Assembly (NCBI GenBank): GCA_024275575.1
Contig: JAJRYV010000134.1
Span: 140,297 to 204,296 of the forward strand
Direction: 5' to 3'
DNA from: a bacterium
GTDB taxonomy: Bacteria; Zhuqueibacterota; Zhuqueibacteria; Zhuqueibacterales; Geothermadaptataceae
Length of the DNA: 64,000 nucleotides
A program made the translations under genes and the position numbers. This document shows positions 34,683 to 44,857 of the stretch, in pieces. Within the stretch, counting starts at the first letter, position 1. Each line of letters starts with the position of its first letter. The notes beneath the pieces are model-generated. The model searched no databases. It saw only the letters and a program-made list of their open reading frames with translations, and had not been told where the DNA came from.

Positions 34683-35982
34683 ATGCGTTCAAAAAATGAG
34701 AGTATTCGAAAAGTTCTGTTAAGTTTGTCATGCCTCGCTTTTGTGTGGTTAGCCCTTTGGGGATGTGCTTCCGGGCCAAAAGTTACTCAGGCAGAATTGG
34801 ATGCGCAAGCCCGCGAAGCGGCTCGCCAGGACTCCATAAAGCTGGATTTTGAATTGAAGAAAAACTGGAGTCTCGGTTATGAAAACTACAAAAATAAAGA
34901 GTACACTCGCGTTGTGCCCTATTTTTGGAAAGTTGTCGAACTAGATAAATACAAGGCATTTCTTCCCGTGTATAATGTTCTCGGCCGGACTTATTTTGAA
35001 CTCGGCAAACCAGATTCGGCTCAGATTGTTTATGAATATGGACTAAAGGAAAACCCTGATAATGTTTTTCTTAATCGCAGCCTCGGACATATTTATTCCA
35101 GTCGCCACATGGATGAGCAGGCAATCGCGGCCTATGAAAAAGTTATCAAACTGGAACCGGGAAAAGAAAATGACCTGGTGGCCCTGGGAACCCTTTATCG
35201 TAAAACGGATAATCTCGACAAAGCCATCGAAGTTTATAAACAATTGAGCAAATTGGCGCCCGACAATCTCGAGTATCGTGAAACATTGAATGGTCTTTAC
35301 AGCCAGACCGGCGATGAAGGTGCCGTTGTTGAAGGCCTGCTGGAAATCATCACCAAAGACCCCAACAATACACAAGCGTTGTGGGATTTGACGAATTATT
35401 ACCGCAACCAGCGGGACTGGCCGAGCGCTATTAAATATTTGAATAAAATTCTGGTAATTTCTCCCGGAGATGTGGGCGCGCGCAAAGAACTTGCCGAACT
35501 GTACAAAACAAATGAGCAGTATCGGTGGGATGGCTTTTTAGAATTATCGTAAAGCTATCGCTGAATATACAATAATTCTAAAAAGCCATCCCACCGATGC
35601 TGAAATTTTGACTGCGCAAGCCGCCTCCTATAAAGAATTGGGCAATTTAAAGAAAGCTCGCAGCATCGCACGCAGAGCCCTACGTGCAGAACGTGGATTC
35701 GGGCAGGCGAACATCGTTATCGCACAGTGCTATGAAGCGACTGTCGATGAATGCCAGCAGGCCGCCGGCCGCGCCGGCGCCAATTTTTATGATAAACTGG
35801 CCTATAAAATGGCGGCAGACGAATACACCAGAGCCATGCGTGACAACAGGGTGGCCGACCGTGCCAGGGCGCTGAGAGAGGCGCTGGCCCCGGTTCTGCC
35901 CTCAAAAGGTGATCTGTTTTTACATAAAAATAAAAAGCTGACCGATAAAGCCGCCGTATGTTACCAATGGATGGTCAAATAA
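34683..35982 (+). pseudogene. TPR-repeat lipoprotein, interrupted (ORFs 34683-35552 and 35608-35982)
   Basis: Lipobox LALWGCASG; TPR units on both sides; frame broken by a 25-nt inverted-copy insertion at 35520-35544. Confidence 0.85.
35521..35598. repeat. 27-bp perfect inverted repeat with 24-nt spacer
   Basis: ATCGGTGGGATGGCTTTTTAGAATTAT (35521-35547) and ATAATTCTAAAAAGCCATCCCACCGAT (35572-35598). Confidence 0.98.
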
Positions 35983-36052
35983 CCCGGTCTTTTCGGTGAT
36001 CATACGTTTCACTTTGTGAACCCGGCACAGGGTTTCGCAAACCCCGGCAAAA

Positions 36053-36081
36053 TTGAGTCACCCATAAAAATTTGTTATAAA
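36053..36081 (+). promoter_or_regulatory. Candidate promoter upstream of glyA
   Basis: TTGAGT-N17-TATAAA. Confidence 0.5.
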
Positions 36082-36142
36082 TGTGCATGACCCGGTTTTG
36101 TCAGCATCCTGTATCAATGCAGGAAAAGAACGAAATTCAATG

Positions 36143-36171
36143 TGCCCGGCACAGTTCCGGGCATTTTTTTT
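36143..36171 (+). terminator. Intrinsic terminator 49 nt before glyA
   Basis: TGCCCGG-CACAGTT-CCGGGCA followed by TTTTTTTT. Confidence 0.85.
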
Positions 36172-36219
36172 GAAAACTGCATTCTCCGTTTGTGAGTGTT
36201 CAATTAAAGGAATGAAAAG

Positions 36220-37506
36220 GTGGAATTTTTAAAGAAATTTGACCCCGAAATTGCACAGTCAATTGAAAGGGAGATCAACCGGCAAAATAATACGCTCGAA
36301 CTCATCGCTTCGGAAAATTTTGTTAGCCGACCGGTGCTGCAAGCGATGGGGCAACCCATGACCAATAAATATGCCGAAGGTTATCCCGGCAAACGATACT
36401 ACGGTGGTTGTGAATATGTGGATACCGCAGAAGAGCTGGCACGCAACCGTGTCAAAAAAATATTTGGCGCCGACCACGCCAACGTACAGCCCCATTCGGG
36501 CTCACAGGCCAACATCGCCGCCTATTTTTCGTTGCTGCAACCCGGTGATACCGTTCTCGGGATGGACCTCGCACATGGCGGCCATCTGACCCACGGCAGC
36601 CCGGTTAATTTTTCCGGCCGCATTTTCCGCATCATTTCCTATGGCGTTGACCGGGAAACCGGCCGCATCGATATGCAGCAATTACGGGAAATTGCCCGCC
36701 GTGAGAAACCGAAAATGATCATCGCCGGCGCCAGCGCTTATTCCCGCGAGATCGACTATAAAATTTTTCGCACAATCGCCGATGAAATTGGCGCCAAATT
36801 GGTCGCCGATATGGCACATCCGGCAGGACTCATCGCTGCAGGTATTTTACAAAGCCCGCTACCCCATTGTCATATCGTGACCTCCACGACGCATAAAACT
36901 TTACGCGGGCCGCGTGGCGGTCTCATTCTCATCGGCAAAGATGGTGAGAATGACATCGGCGTCACTACACCGAAGGGGCGCAAGAAAAAATGGTCGGAAA
37001 TCATCGATTCCAATATTTTTCCAGGATTTCAGGGCGGCCCGCTAATGCATGTCATCGCCTCAAAAGCAGTGGCATTCAAGGAAGTTTTGCAGCCCGAGTT
37101 CAAAACTTATGCAAAACAGGTGGTGCAGAATGCTAAAATACTGGCACAAGAGCTGGTAGACCTGGGTTATGATATCGTTTCCGGCGGTACTGATAACCAT
37201 CTGATGCTGCTCGATTTAAGGTCGCATAAACAAACCGGGAAAAGCGTCGAAGAAACGCTGGAAAACGCCGGTATCACAACCAATAAAAACATGGTGCCTT
37301 TCGACCCGGAAAGCCCGTTCGTTACCAGTGGAATTCGTATCGGTACGGCGGCATTGACCACGCGTGGAATGAACGAGGATGCGATGAAAGAAATCGCTTT
37401 TCTCATCGATACGGTCATCAATAATATGGATAGCAAGAAAACATGTGAAAAAGTGCGCGAACAGGTTCGGGATCTGTGTGAAAGGTTCCCGTTATACACT
37501 TTTTAA
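36220..37506 (+). CDS. glyA: Serine hydroxymethyltransferase
   Basis: [60 protein letters not shown] start. Confidence 0.98.
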   Translation: MEFLKKFDPEIAQSIEREINRQNNTLELIASENFVSRPVLQAMGQPMTNKYAEGYPGKRYYGGCEYVDTAEELARNRVKKIFGADHANVQPHSGSQANIAAYFSLLQPGDTVLGMDLAHGGHLTHGSPVNFSGRIFRIISYGVDRETGRIDMQQLREIARREKPKMIIAGASAYSREIDYKIFRTIADEIGAKLVADMAHPAGLIAAGILQSPLPHCHIVTSTTHKTLRGPRGGLILIGKDGENDIGVTTPKGRKKKWSEIIDSNIFPGFQGGPLMHVIASKAVAFKEVLQPEFKTYAKQVVQNAKILAQELVDLGYDIVSGGTDNHLMLLDLRSHKQTGKSVEETLENAGITTNKNMVPFDPESPFVTSGIRIGTAALTTRGMNEDAMKEIAFLIDTVINNMDSKKTCEKVREQVRDLCERFPLYTF

Positions 37507-37521
37507 TTCGGGTGGGAAAAT

Positions 37522-37971
37522 ATGAACTGTCCTTTTTGTGAATATAAAAACAGCAAAGTCCTCGATTCCCGGTCGAGCAGTGAAGGCCGGGTGATTCGCC
37601 GCCGGCGTGAATGTTTATCCTGCAAGCGACGGTTCACAACCAAAGAATTTGTCGAAGAAGTACCGCTGGTGGTCATCAAAGATGATAACCGGCGGGAGGT
37701 TTTTGACCGTGAGAAAATACGCTTCGGTTTACTGTTGGCATGTAAAAAACGTTCAGTTTCAGCAGAACGAATCGAAAGCCTTGTTGATAAAATCGAATTG
37801 CAAATTCGTGATGCACATCAATATGAGGTGATGACGACTGACATCGGCAAAATGGTCATGGATGAATTGCGCGAAATTGATGAAATCGCCTATGTGAGAT
37901 TTGCCTCGGTGTATCGCAAGTTTCAGGATAAAGAAGAATTTATCAACGAGTTGCGCGGCCTTGAAAACTGA
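37522..37971 (+). CDS. nrdR: Transcriptional repressor NrdR
   Basis: MNCPFCEYKNSKVLDSRSSSEGRVIRRRRECLSCKRRFTTKE. Confidence 0.97.
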   Translation: MNCPFCEYKNSKVLDSRSSSEGRVIRRRRECLSCKRRFTTKEFVEEVPLVVIKDDNRREVFDREKIRFGLLLACKKRSVSAERIESLVDKIELQIRDAHQYEVMTTDIGKMVMDELREIDEIAYVRFASVYRKFQDKEEFINELRGLEN

Positions 37972-38183
37972 GTTTGAACAGCATTGGTACATGCTGGTTG
38001 ATATTTCTTTGTGTCCATCCGATTTTTATAATTGCCACGCCGGCCAGGTTTCTGGTGTTTTTCCCTGAACATATAAAATCCAATATTTGAAAAGTGAAAA
38101 ATAGCTGCCAGTCTGCTCATGCTCAAATTATTCTTGTGAAATCGCACTTGCAAATGGGTTATCGAAATTTGTGGATAAAATAA

Positions 38184-39008
38184 ATGGAAGAGAAGCACGA
38201 TAAAAACTCGGAAGAGAAACACAATAGTAGTGAAATGCCATTTCTGCAACATCTTGAAGAATTGCGTTGGCGGCTGATTCGCAGTGTGGTCGCAGTGCTT
38301 GTGGGCGCAATCGTCGCCTTCTTTTTCGCTGAGGAAATTTTGTATTTTCTGCAGGTGCCCTTCGATGCAGCAGTGCGCATGTATGGCGAACAAAGCGGCA
38401 ACGATACGATGAAAAGGGCGACGTTGATTTATCTCGCGCCAACTGAAGGTTTCATGATTCAGATCAAAGTCTCGATTTTTGCCGGGATAATTTTCACACT
38501 GCCTTATATTTTTTATCAAATCTGGCAATTTGTTGCACCTGGGCTGCTGGCAAAAGAGAAACAACTCGTGCCGAAAATCATCGGTGCATCGACGCTGTTT
38601 TTCCTGCTCGGCGCCTATTTTTGCTGGGCGGTCGTGCTGCGCTATGGCCTCGCATTTTTGCTCGGTTTCCAGAGTGAAAGCCTGCAGGCCACGATTACGA
38701 TCAACGAATATATGAGTTTTGTCGTTTTATTGATACTGACATTCGGGTTGGTTTTCGAGCTGCCTATACTGGCCTTTTTTCTCACAAAAATGGGCATAAT
38801 TACCTCACAGACCATGCGTGATAAACGCAGTTACAGTGTTGTTGGAATATTTATCGTGGCGGCACTTGTTACGCCACCTGATATTTTTACCCAAATGGCC
38901 CTGGCAATTCCTTTACTCATTCTCTACGAATTGAGCATTTTTGTCAGTAAAGCTGTGGAAAAAAAGCAAGCGAATAAAGACGTCGATTCGACAGCGGTCA
39001 CTCGCTAA
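38184..39008 (+). CDS. tatC: Sec-independent protein translocase TatC
   Basis: MPFLQHLEELRWRLIRS, six TM segments, VVGIFIVAALVTPPDIFTQMALAIPLLILYE. Confidence 0.95.
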   Translation: MEEKHDKNSEEKHNSSEMPFLQHLEELRWRLIRSVVAVLVGAIVAFFFAEEILYFLQVPFDAAVRMYGEQSGNDTMKRATLIYLAPTEGFMIQIKVSIFAGIIFTLPYIFYQIWQFVAPGLLAKEKQLVPKIIGASTLFFLLGAYFCWAVVLRYGLAFLLGFQSESLQATITINEYMSFVVLLILTFGLVFELPILAFFLTKMGIITSQTMRDKRSYSVVGIFIVAALVTPPDIFTQMALAIPLLILYELSIFVSKAVEKKQANKDVDSTAVTR

Positions 39009-39036
39009 CCGTCTTGAACATACTTGAGTATACCTG

Positions 39037-39897
39037 ATGATAAATTTTAAACCTGTGGCCGACAGCAACGAACGCGCTGATCTGCATATCCATACATCGG
39101 CCAGCGATGGTGATCTGAGCCCGGAGAAAATTGTTGAAAAATGCCTCCGGTTAAAACTCGGGGCCATCGGCATTACCGATCATGATACTGTTTCCGGTGT
39201 CAAAGCTGCGAAAAAAGCTGCGAGAAACAGTGGCATCCGGGTCATTCCCGGAATTGAACTGGGAACACATTCTGATGGCATCGAAATTCATATCCTCGGT
39301 TATTTTATCGATGTTGAAAGCCCTGCCCTGCGGCAATATCTGGTACAAATAAACGAGCAACGCTTGCGCCGTACCGAGCTGATCGTCGAAAGCCTGGCGC
39401 GCAACGGTATCGAAATAAATCTCGATAAAATTATTGATAAAGCCGGCAATGGAACGATCGGCAGGCCGCATATCGCCAAAGCCATGGTTGATGCCGGTGT
39501 GGTGAAATCATATCAGGCGGCATTCAATAAATGGATCGGTGATGGGGCGCCGGCATGTGAGAAAAAATCTATTCAGGCGCCAGGTGAACTCATCGATGTG
39601 ATTCACCAAAGCGGCGGGGTGGCAATTCTCGCTCATCCCGGAGCGGAATGGACGCGTGATGGTATCCGCAAGTTGAAACGGCATGGATTGGATGGTATTG
39701 AAGTCGTGCACCCGCGCCACACAAAAAAAACCGAAGCGATGTATCGCAAGCTGGCTTTTGAATGCAATCTGCTGGTCACCGGCGGCTCTGATTTTCATTC
39801 ACCCCTAAGAAAAATAGACCCTCTCGGTAAGTACACCGTCGACATGACTGTGGTACAGCGACTGGCAAATTATTGTGAAAGGCGGATCAATGCCTGA
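39037..39897 (+). CDS. PHP-domain phosphoesterase (RNase AM/YciV-like)
   Basis: ADLHIHTSASDGDLSPEKIVEKCLRLKLGAIGITDHDTVSGV; GGSDFHSP. Confidence 0.9.
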   Translation: MINFKPVADSNERADLHIHTSASDGDLSPEKIVEKCLRLKLGAIGITDHDTVSGVKAAKKAARNSGIRVIPGIELGTHSDGIEIHILGYFIDVESPALRQYLVQINEQRLRRTELIVESLARNGIEINLDKIIDKAGNGTIGRPHIAKAMVDAGVVKSYQAAFNKWIGDGAPACEKKSIQAPGELIDVIHQSGGVAILAHPGAEWTRDGIRKLKRHGLDGIEVVHPRHTKKTEAMYRKLAFECNLLVTGGSDFHSPLRKIDPLGKYTVDMTVVQRLANYCERRINA

Positions 39898-40519
39898 AAT
39901 TGCGTGGAGGCGTATTCCTGTCGGGCCGCTGGCGATGAACAGCTACATTTTTTCCTGCAAAGCAACCGGTGCCGGAATGATAATCGATCCCGGTGATGAT
40001 GTTGAACATTTGTGGCAAAGCGTGCAGGATATGAATTGTCAACTGTCGCACATCATTTTGACACACGGCCATTTTGATCATATTCTGCAACTGAAAAAAT
40101 TCCAGGAATTGTCCGGTCTCAAAGCCAAAGCCCATGCGGGCGATCAGCATTTATTCGCCAATGTCGATGACATGGCGGCGATGTTCGGGTTGCATTCATC
40201 CGGCCCGGCTGAGGTTGAATTTACCCTGGCTGAGGGCCGGAAGATCGAGTTCGGCGAACTCTCGTTTGAAATTCTTCACACACCTGGACATTCACCGGGT
40301 TCAGTTTCGTTGATTGGTCATGGATTTGCCATTGTCGGCGATGTCCTTTTCCGCGATTCCGTCGGCCGCACCGATTTACCGGGAGGATCGTTCGAAATCC
40401 TAACGCAAAGCATTCGCTCAAAATTGTTTACCTTGCCTGATGAGACCATCGTTTTGAGTGGACACGGGGAGCAGACAACCGTTGGATATGAAAAACGGTA
40501 CAATCCTTTTCTGCGATAA
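39890..40519 (+). CDS. MBL-fold metallo-hydrolase (glyoxalase II-like)
   Basis: IILTHGHFDHILQLK, HTPGHSPGSVSL, LPDETIVLSGHGEQTTVGYEKRYNPF. Confidence 0.92.
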   Translation: MPEIAWRRIPVGPLAMNSYIFSCKATGAGMIIDPGDDVEHLWQSVQDMNCQLSHIILTHGHFDHILQLKKFQELSGLKAKAHAGDQHLFANVDDMAAMFGLHSSGPAEVEFTLAEGRKIEFGELSFEILHTPGHSPGSVSLIGHGFAIVGDVLFRDSVGRTDLPGGSFEILTQSIRSKLFTLPDETIVLSGHGEQTTVGYEKRYNPFLR

Positions 40520-40645
40520 GCACGATGCAGCCGTTTCTGCTGTTTTATTGATCACAAAGAAATATCTTGCATTAGTAGACAGCTTTTATTATTTTTGTCA
40601 TTCATTTTGGGAATTTTCCAACTGAAATTGATGAGCAGCTTAAAG

Positions 40646-40698
40646 AGATTCCCTTCTCTTGTTTTGCTGGCAGGGATCTATGAATCCCTTTTTTATTG
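40646..40698 (+). promoter_or_regulatory. Terminator-like hairpin and alternative pairing in rng leader
   Basis: AGGGAT-CTATGA-ATCCCT then TTTTTTATT; upstream AGATTCCCT can pair with AGGGATCT. Confidence 0.5.
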
Positions 40699-40762
40699 TT
40701 CCTTGAGAATCAGGGCTATTCTTTTAAATCAAAGATAATCGAGAAGTTAAGAAGGTTATTCA

Positions 40763-42295
40763 TTGGCACGAAGAAAAAACAACAGCCCTGTTCGTGAGAT
40801 ATTTATCAATTCGACGATGGCCGAGACACGCATAGCGATTCTCGAAGGGGATACCCTTGTAGAGCTTTTCGTTGAACTTCCCGACAATGAACGCATGGTC
40901 GGCGATATCCATCTGGGCAGGGTTGTGAACGTAGTAAAAGGAATGCGTGCCGCTTTTATCGATATCGGGCAAAAACAGGATGCATTTTTGCATTTCTCTG
41001 ATATCGGTGATAATCTTGCAGAGTACAGCGCTTATATCGATCTTGATTCAGTTATAAAGGATAAGTCTCGACGCACAAAAAGGCCAATACCCGTTGAAGG
41101 ACAGGAAATACTGGTTCAGATAATCAAAGAACCCATCAGCAAGAAGGGCTCTCGAATTACCACGGAACTTTCGATTCCCGGCCGGTTTTTTGTCCTTGTC
41201 CCTAATTCAGACATGATCGGGGTTTCAAAAAAAGTCGTGAGTATTGCTGAAAAAAGACGGCTTAAACACCTGGGGCGCACCATTTGTCCCAAAGGTTTTG
41301 GTTTGATTATCCGCACCGTCGCAGCCGGCAAAGATGAAACTTTACTGCGGCAAGATTTAGCGAATTTACTAAAAACATGGCGCCAGATTGAAAATAAATT
41401 AAAGACATTGCGCCCGCCAAGTTTGGTTTTTAAAGATGTAGGGATGGCATCCAGTGTAATTCGTGATCTGTTCACAACCGATATTAAACGGGTTGTCGTG
41501 GATTCACAAAAACAGTATAAAGAAACTGTTCGTTACATGCGGGATATCGCCCCCCAACTGGTAAATCGCGTCGAGCTTTACAAAGAGCAAAGGCCGCTCT
41601 TTGATGCCTATAATATTGAATCAGAGATTGAAAAGAGCCTTTCACGCAAGGTTTGGACCCGAAGTGGTGGCTACATCCTTTTTGACCACACCGAAGCACT
41701 TGTTGCAATCGATGTCAACAGCGGCAAATTTATCGGCCGGGGAACGCATGATGAAAATTCACTGCGTATCAATCTCGAAGCCGGCCGCGAGATTGCACGG
41801 CAATTAAGACTGCGGGATATCGGCGGCATAATCGTCATCGATTTTATCGACATGATCGATCCTGCGAACAGAAAAAAGCTGTACGATGAGTTCTGCAAAG
41901 AACTCCGTAGCGACCGGGCGCAATCCAGCGTTAGTACAATCAGCGAATTTGGTTTGATTGAAATGACGCGCGAACGAATTCGTCCGAGTCTGATGCACAC
42001 CTATTCCGATCCCTGTCCCATTTGTAATGGCACCGGTCGGATAAATTCGAAAAGCACGATTTTAACACAGATTGAGCGTAGCCTCAGCAGAATTAAAGCG
42101 GAAGGCAAAGAGCGCAATATCCGCCTGAAAGTCAATCCGGAGGTTGCAACTTTCCTCGATGCCGGGCTTCGCAGTCACATTCGTCGTTTGATGTGGCGCC
42201 ACTGGGTTAAAATTGAGGTGGAGGCAGATGACAACTGTGCTCTTGATGAATTTAATATTTTCTCGAAAAAAACCGGGAAAGCAATAAATATTTAA
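40763..42295 (+). CDS. rng: Ribonuclease E/G family
   Basis: GDIHLGRVVNVVKGMRAAFIDIGQKQDAFLH S1 segment; GGIIVIDFIDM; CPICNGTGRI; TTG start. Confidence 0.95.
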   Translation: MARRKNNSPVREIFINSTMAETRIAILEGDTLVELFVELPDNERMVGDIHLGRVVNVVKGMRAAFIDIGQKQDAFLHFSDIGDNLAEYSAYIDLDSVIKDKSRRTKRPIPVEGQEILVQIIKEPISKKGSRITTELSIPGRFFVLVPNSDMIGVSKKVVSIAEKRRLKHLGRTICPKGFGLIIRTVAAGKDETLLRQDLANLLKTWRQIENKLKTLRPPSLVFKDVGMASSVIRDLFTTDIKRVVVDSQKQYKETVRYMRDIAPQLVNRVELYKEQRPLFDAYNIESEIEKSLSRKVWTRSGGYILFDHTEALVAIDVNSGKFIGRGTHDENSLRINLEAGREIARQLRLRDIGGIIVIDFIDMIDPANRKKLYDEFCKELRSDRAQSSVSTISEFGLIEMTRERIRPSLMHTYSDPCPICNGTGRINSKSTILTQIERSLSRIKAEGKERNIRLKVNPEVATFLDAGLRSHIRRLMWRHWVKIEVEADDNCALDEFNIFSKKTGKAINI

Positions 42296-42337
42296 ACCGC
42301 CTTGAATAATTTATTTTGAGGTAAAAGGAGATTTTCG

Positions 42338-42652
42338 ATGTACGCTGTTGTTGAAGTCGGCGGAAAGCAATTTACAGTTACCAAAGATGCAAAAATACTC
42401 ACTGAAAAAGTGGTTGGAAAAACTGGTGATACCATCGAACTCGATCGCGTTTTGATGTGTGTTGATGGCGATGATGTCAAGATCGGAACCCCTCTTGTCG
42501 ATGGCGCTGTTGTTAAAGCGACAATCGAAGATGAATTGCGGACCAGGAAAATCCTGGTTTTTAAAAAGAAACGGCGCAAGGGATACCGGGTAAAGAATGG
42601 TCATCGTCAGCAGCAGATGGCCCTGCGCATCAATGATATTTCTGTTGGATAA
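42338..42652 (+). CDS. rplU: 50S ribosomal protein L21
   Basis: MYAVVEVGGKQFTVTKDA, KKKRRKGYRVKNGHRQQ. Confidence 0.98.
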   Translation: MYAVVEVGGKQFTVTKDAKILTEKVVGKTGDTIELDRVLMCVDGDDVKIGTPLVDGAVVKATIEDELRTRKILVFKKKRRKGYRVKNGHRQQQMALRINDISVG

Positions 42653-42696
42653 AAATTAAAAATTAAAAATTTAAAATTGACACGAAGGAGCGTCTC

Positions 42697-42951
42697 ATGG
42701 CTCATAAAAAAGGTGTGGGTAGTTCGAAAAACGGTCGTGATTCGAATCCCCAATATCTCGGCGTCAAGCGGTTCGACGGTCAGACCGTTACCGCCGGTAG
42801 CATACTCGTCCGTCAGCGCGGCACCCGGATTCATCCCGGTGAAAATGTGAAAAAAGGACGTGACGATACATTGTTCGCCACCATCGACGGCGCGGTCAAG
42901 TTTGAACGCAAAGGCCGCTCACGAAAAGTGGTTAATGTTTTCGAAAAGTAA
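42697..42951 (+). CDS. rpmA: 50S ribosomal protein L27
   Basis: [48 protein letters not shown]. Confidence 0.98.
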   Translation: MAHKKGVGSSKNGRDSNPQYLGVKRFDGQTVTAGSILVRQRGTRIHPGENVKKGRDDTLFATIDGAVKFERKGRSRKVVNVFEK

Positions 42952-42959
42952 ATATAGAA

Positions 42960-42990
42960 AGCCAATAGATTCTGATCTGTTGGCTTTTTC
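42960..42990 (+). terminator. Intrinsic terminator after rpmA
   Basis: AGCCAATAGAT-TCTG-ATCTGTTGGCT then TTTTC. Confidence 0.85.
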
Positions 42991-43199
42991 TTTTGGAAAA
43001 TTAATAACTGCTATCGAATAAGTTAATTTGGATTAAACGATTGTTTCGTGTACATTTAGCTCGATTAATAAATATTAGTTCATTATCCTTTAAATTAAAT
43101 TTTCGTTTCTTACATCCCCATTGAGCAGGAAATTTCCTTTATTCCTTCAACATTCGCAAGTAAGAAAATCCACAGAACCGTTCAGGATTAGGAGTTTCT

Positions 43200-44123
43200 A
43201 TGAAAATATCTGTAATTGGCGCAGGGAATGTCGGTGCTACATGTGCCCAGCGTGTCGCCGAAAAAGAATTGGCGAACGAAGTGGTCCTCGTTGATATCAT
43301 TGATGGCGTTCCCCAGGGTAAAGGTTTGGACATGTGGGAATCCGCACCGGTAGAAGGTTTTGATACGCGCATCATCGGTACCAACGGTTATGAAGAAACA
43401 AAAGATTCCAGCATCGTTATCATCACTGCCGGGCTGGCGCGCAAACCGGGAATGAGCCGCGATGATTTGCGCGACAAAAATGCCGGCATCGTGAAAGGTA
43501 TTTCCGAGCAGGTTGCCAGGTTTTCTCCTGATGCCAAAATCATTCTCGTCACCAATCCACTGGACGTGATGACTTATGTCGCCTTCAAAACCACCGGTTT
43601 TGATTCGAAAAATGTTTTTGGCCAGGCAGGCGTGCTCGATACCGCTCGCTACCGTACTTTTCTTTCCATGGAACTGGGCATTTCCGTCAACGATATTCAG
43701 GCCATGGTGCTCGGCGGCCACGGTGACGATATGGTCCCACTGCTCAGTTATACCACCGTCTCGGGTATTCCTATCACCCAACTTGTGCCGCAAGACCGGC
43801 TTGATGCTATCGTCGACCGTACACGCAAAGGCGGCGGTGAAATCGTGAAATTCCTCAAAACCGGCAGCGCTTTTTATGCCCCCTCGGCAGCCGCCGTGGA
43901 AATGGCAGAAGCCGTTGTGCGCGATAAAAAACGCCTGTTACCCTGCAGCGCCTGGTTGAGTGGTGAATTCGGCATTGAAAATACCTACGTCGGTGTACCG
44001 GTCATTCTCGGCAAAGACGGCGTCGAAAAAATCGTTGAAATCGAATTGACCGACGCAGAAAAAGAAATGCTGCACGCCTCGGCAAATTCGGTGAAAAAGA
44101 ATATTTCACAACTCGATATTTGA
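43200..44123 (+). CDS. mdh: Malate dehydrogenase
   Basis: MKISVIGAGNVGATCAQRVAEKELANEVVLVDIIDGVPQGKGLDMWES; MVLGGHGDDMVPL. Confidence 0.97.
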   Translation: MKISVIGAGNVGATCAQRVAEKELANEVVLVDIIDGVPQGKGLDMWESAPVEGFDTRIIGTNGYEETKDSSIVIITAGLARKPGMSRDDLRDKNAGIVKGISEQVARFSPDAKIILVTNPLDVMTYVAFKTTGFDSKNVFGQAGVLDTARYRTFLSMELGISVNDIQAMVLGGHGDDMVPLLSYTTVSGIPITQLVPQDRLDAIVDRTRKGGGEIVKFLKTGSAFYAPSAAAVEMAEAVVRDKKRLLPCSAWLSGEFGIENTYVGVPVILGKDGVEKIVEIELTDAEKEMLHASANSVKKNISQLDI

Positions 44124-44172
44124 TTCAATATTGATTCCGTCGCTGCAAGTGATGGAATCAATCCCCTGACAA

Positions 44173-44251
44173 ACGTGCGTCGCACTTTCCTTTTGAGCGA
44201 ATCGTAATTTCAAAAAGACAACGCACAGAACACGGGAAGTGCGTCGCACGT
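44173..44251. repeat. Pair of REP-like near-palindromes
   Basis: GTGCGTCGCAC at 44175-44185 and 44239-44249, in a wider near-inverted context ACGTGCGTCGCACTT / AAGTGCGTCGCACGT. Confidence 0.7.
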
Positions 44252-44379
44252 GTCTCCTCATAACCAGCCTTCACGTATCAATCATGATCGTTTTTTCCTG
44301 TATTAACCTGATTATTTTCATAGAATATCAACAATTCAAGATTCATTTATAAAACCGATAATGAACCTGGTTCGAAAAA

Positions 44380-44484
44380 ATGACTGAAGACATTCGCTGG
44401 AAACAGCGCTTTGCAAATCACCAAAAAGCCCTGGCTCAATTGCAGAAATTTATCGACAAAGGCGAGTTATCCGAGCTGGAATGA
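44380..44484 (+). pseudogene. Truncated HI0074-like nucleotidyltransferase substrate-binding (HEPN-type) protein
   Basis: MTEDIRWKQRFANHQKALAQLQKFIDKGELSELE* resembles the N-terminus of this family, then stops at 34 aa. Confidence 0.5.
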
Positions 44485-44616
44485 GTGTTTATTATCCGTT
44501 ATTCACATCGTTGAAAAGCAAATTTTTACACAAAAGGCAAATTGGTGTAAAAAACCGGAATTGAAGCGTTTTATTTTTCAACTTCATTTTAAAAAAATAT
44601 CTGAGGTAGGAACAAA

Positions 44617-44832
44617 ATGAAATTAGAACTAACAGCATGCCCGGTTTGTGGATGCAGTATTAACAAAATCCGCGAGGACTGGGATGGAAGTTTTAAAAAC
44701 CAAAAATATGTTGTTCCCGATTTAGAGTATTATCGATGTAAGAACTGTGGCGAGGAGGTCTATCCCCGCGAGGCAATGCAAAAGAATGAGGCTTGTTCAC
44801 CTGCTTTTCGGACATTAACTTCGGCCGAATAG
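44617..44832 (+). CDS. YgiT-type zinc-finger protein
   Basis: CPVCGCSI...YYRCKNCGEEVYPREAMQ, two CxxC pairs. Confidence 0.7.
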   Translation: MKLELTACPVCGCSINKIREDWDGSFKNQKYVVPDLEYYRCKNCGEEVYPREAMQKNEACSPAFRTLTSAE

Positions 44833-44857
44833 TGGGGTTTAAAATTCTGAATGCTCT

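Noticed and set aside
44411-44620. 69-aa ORF before the YgiT zinc finger as a possible toxin
   Set aside because: Overlaps the HI0074-like fragment out of frame; the downstream part has no motif I can recognise as MqsR or DUF4258.
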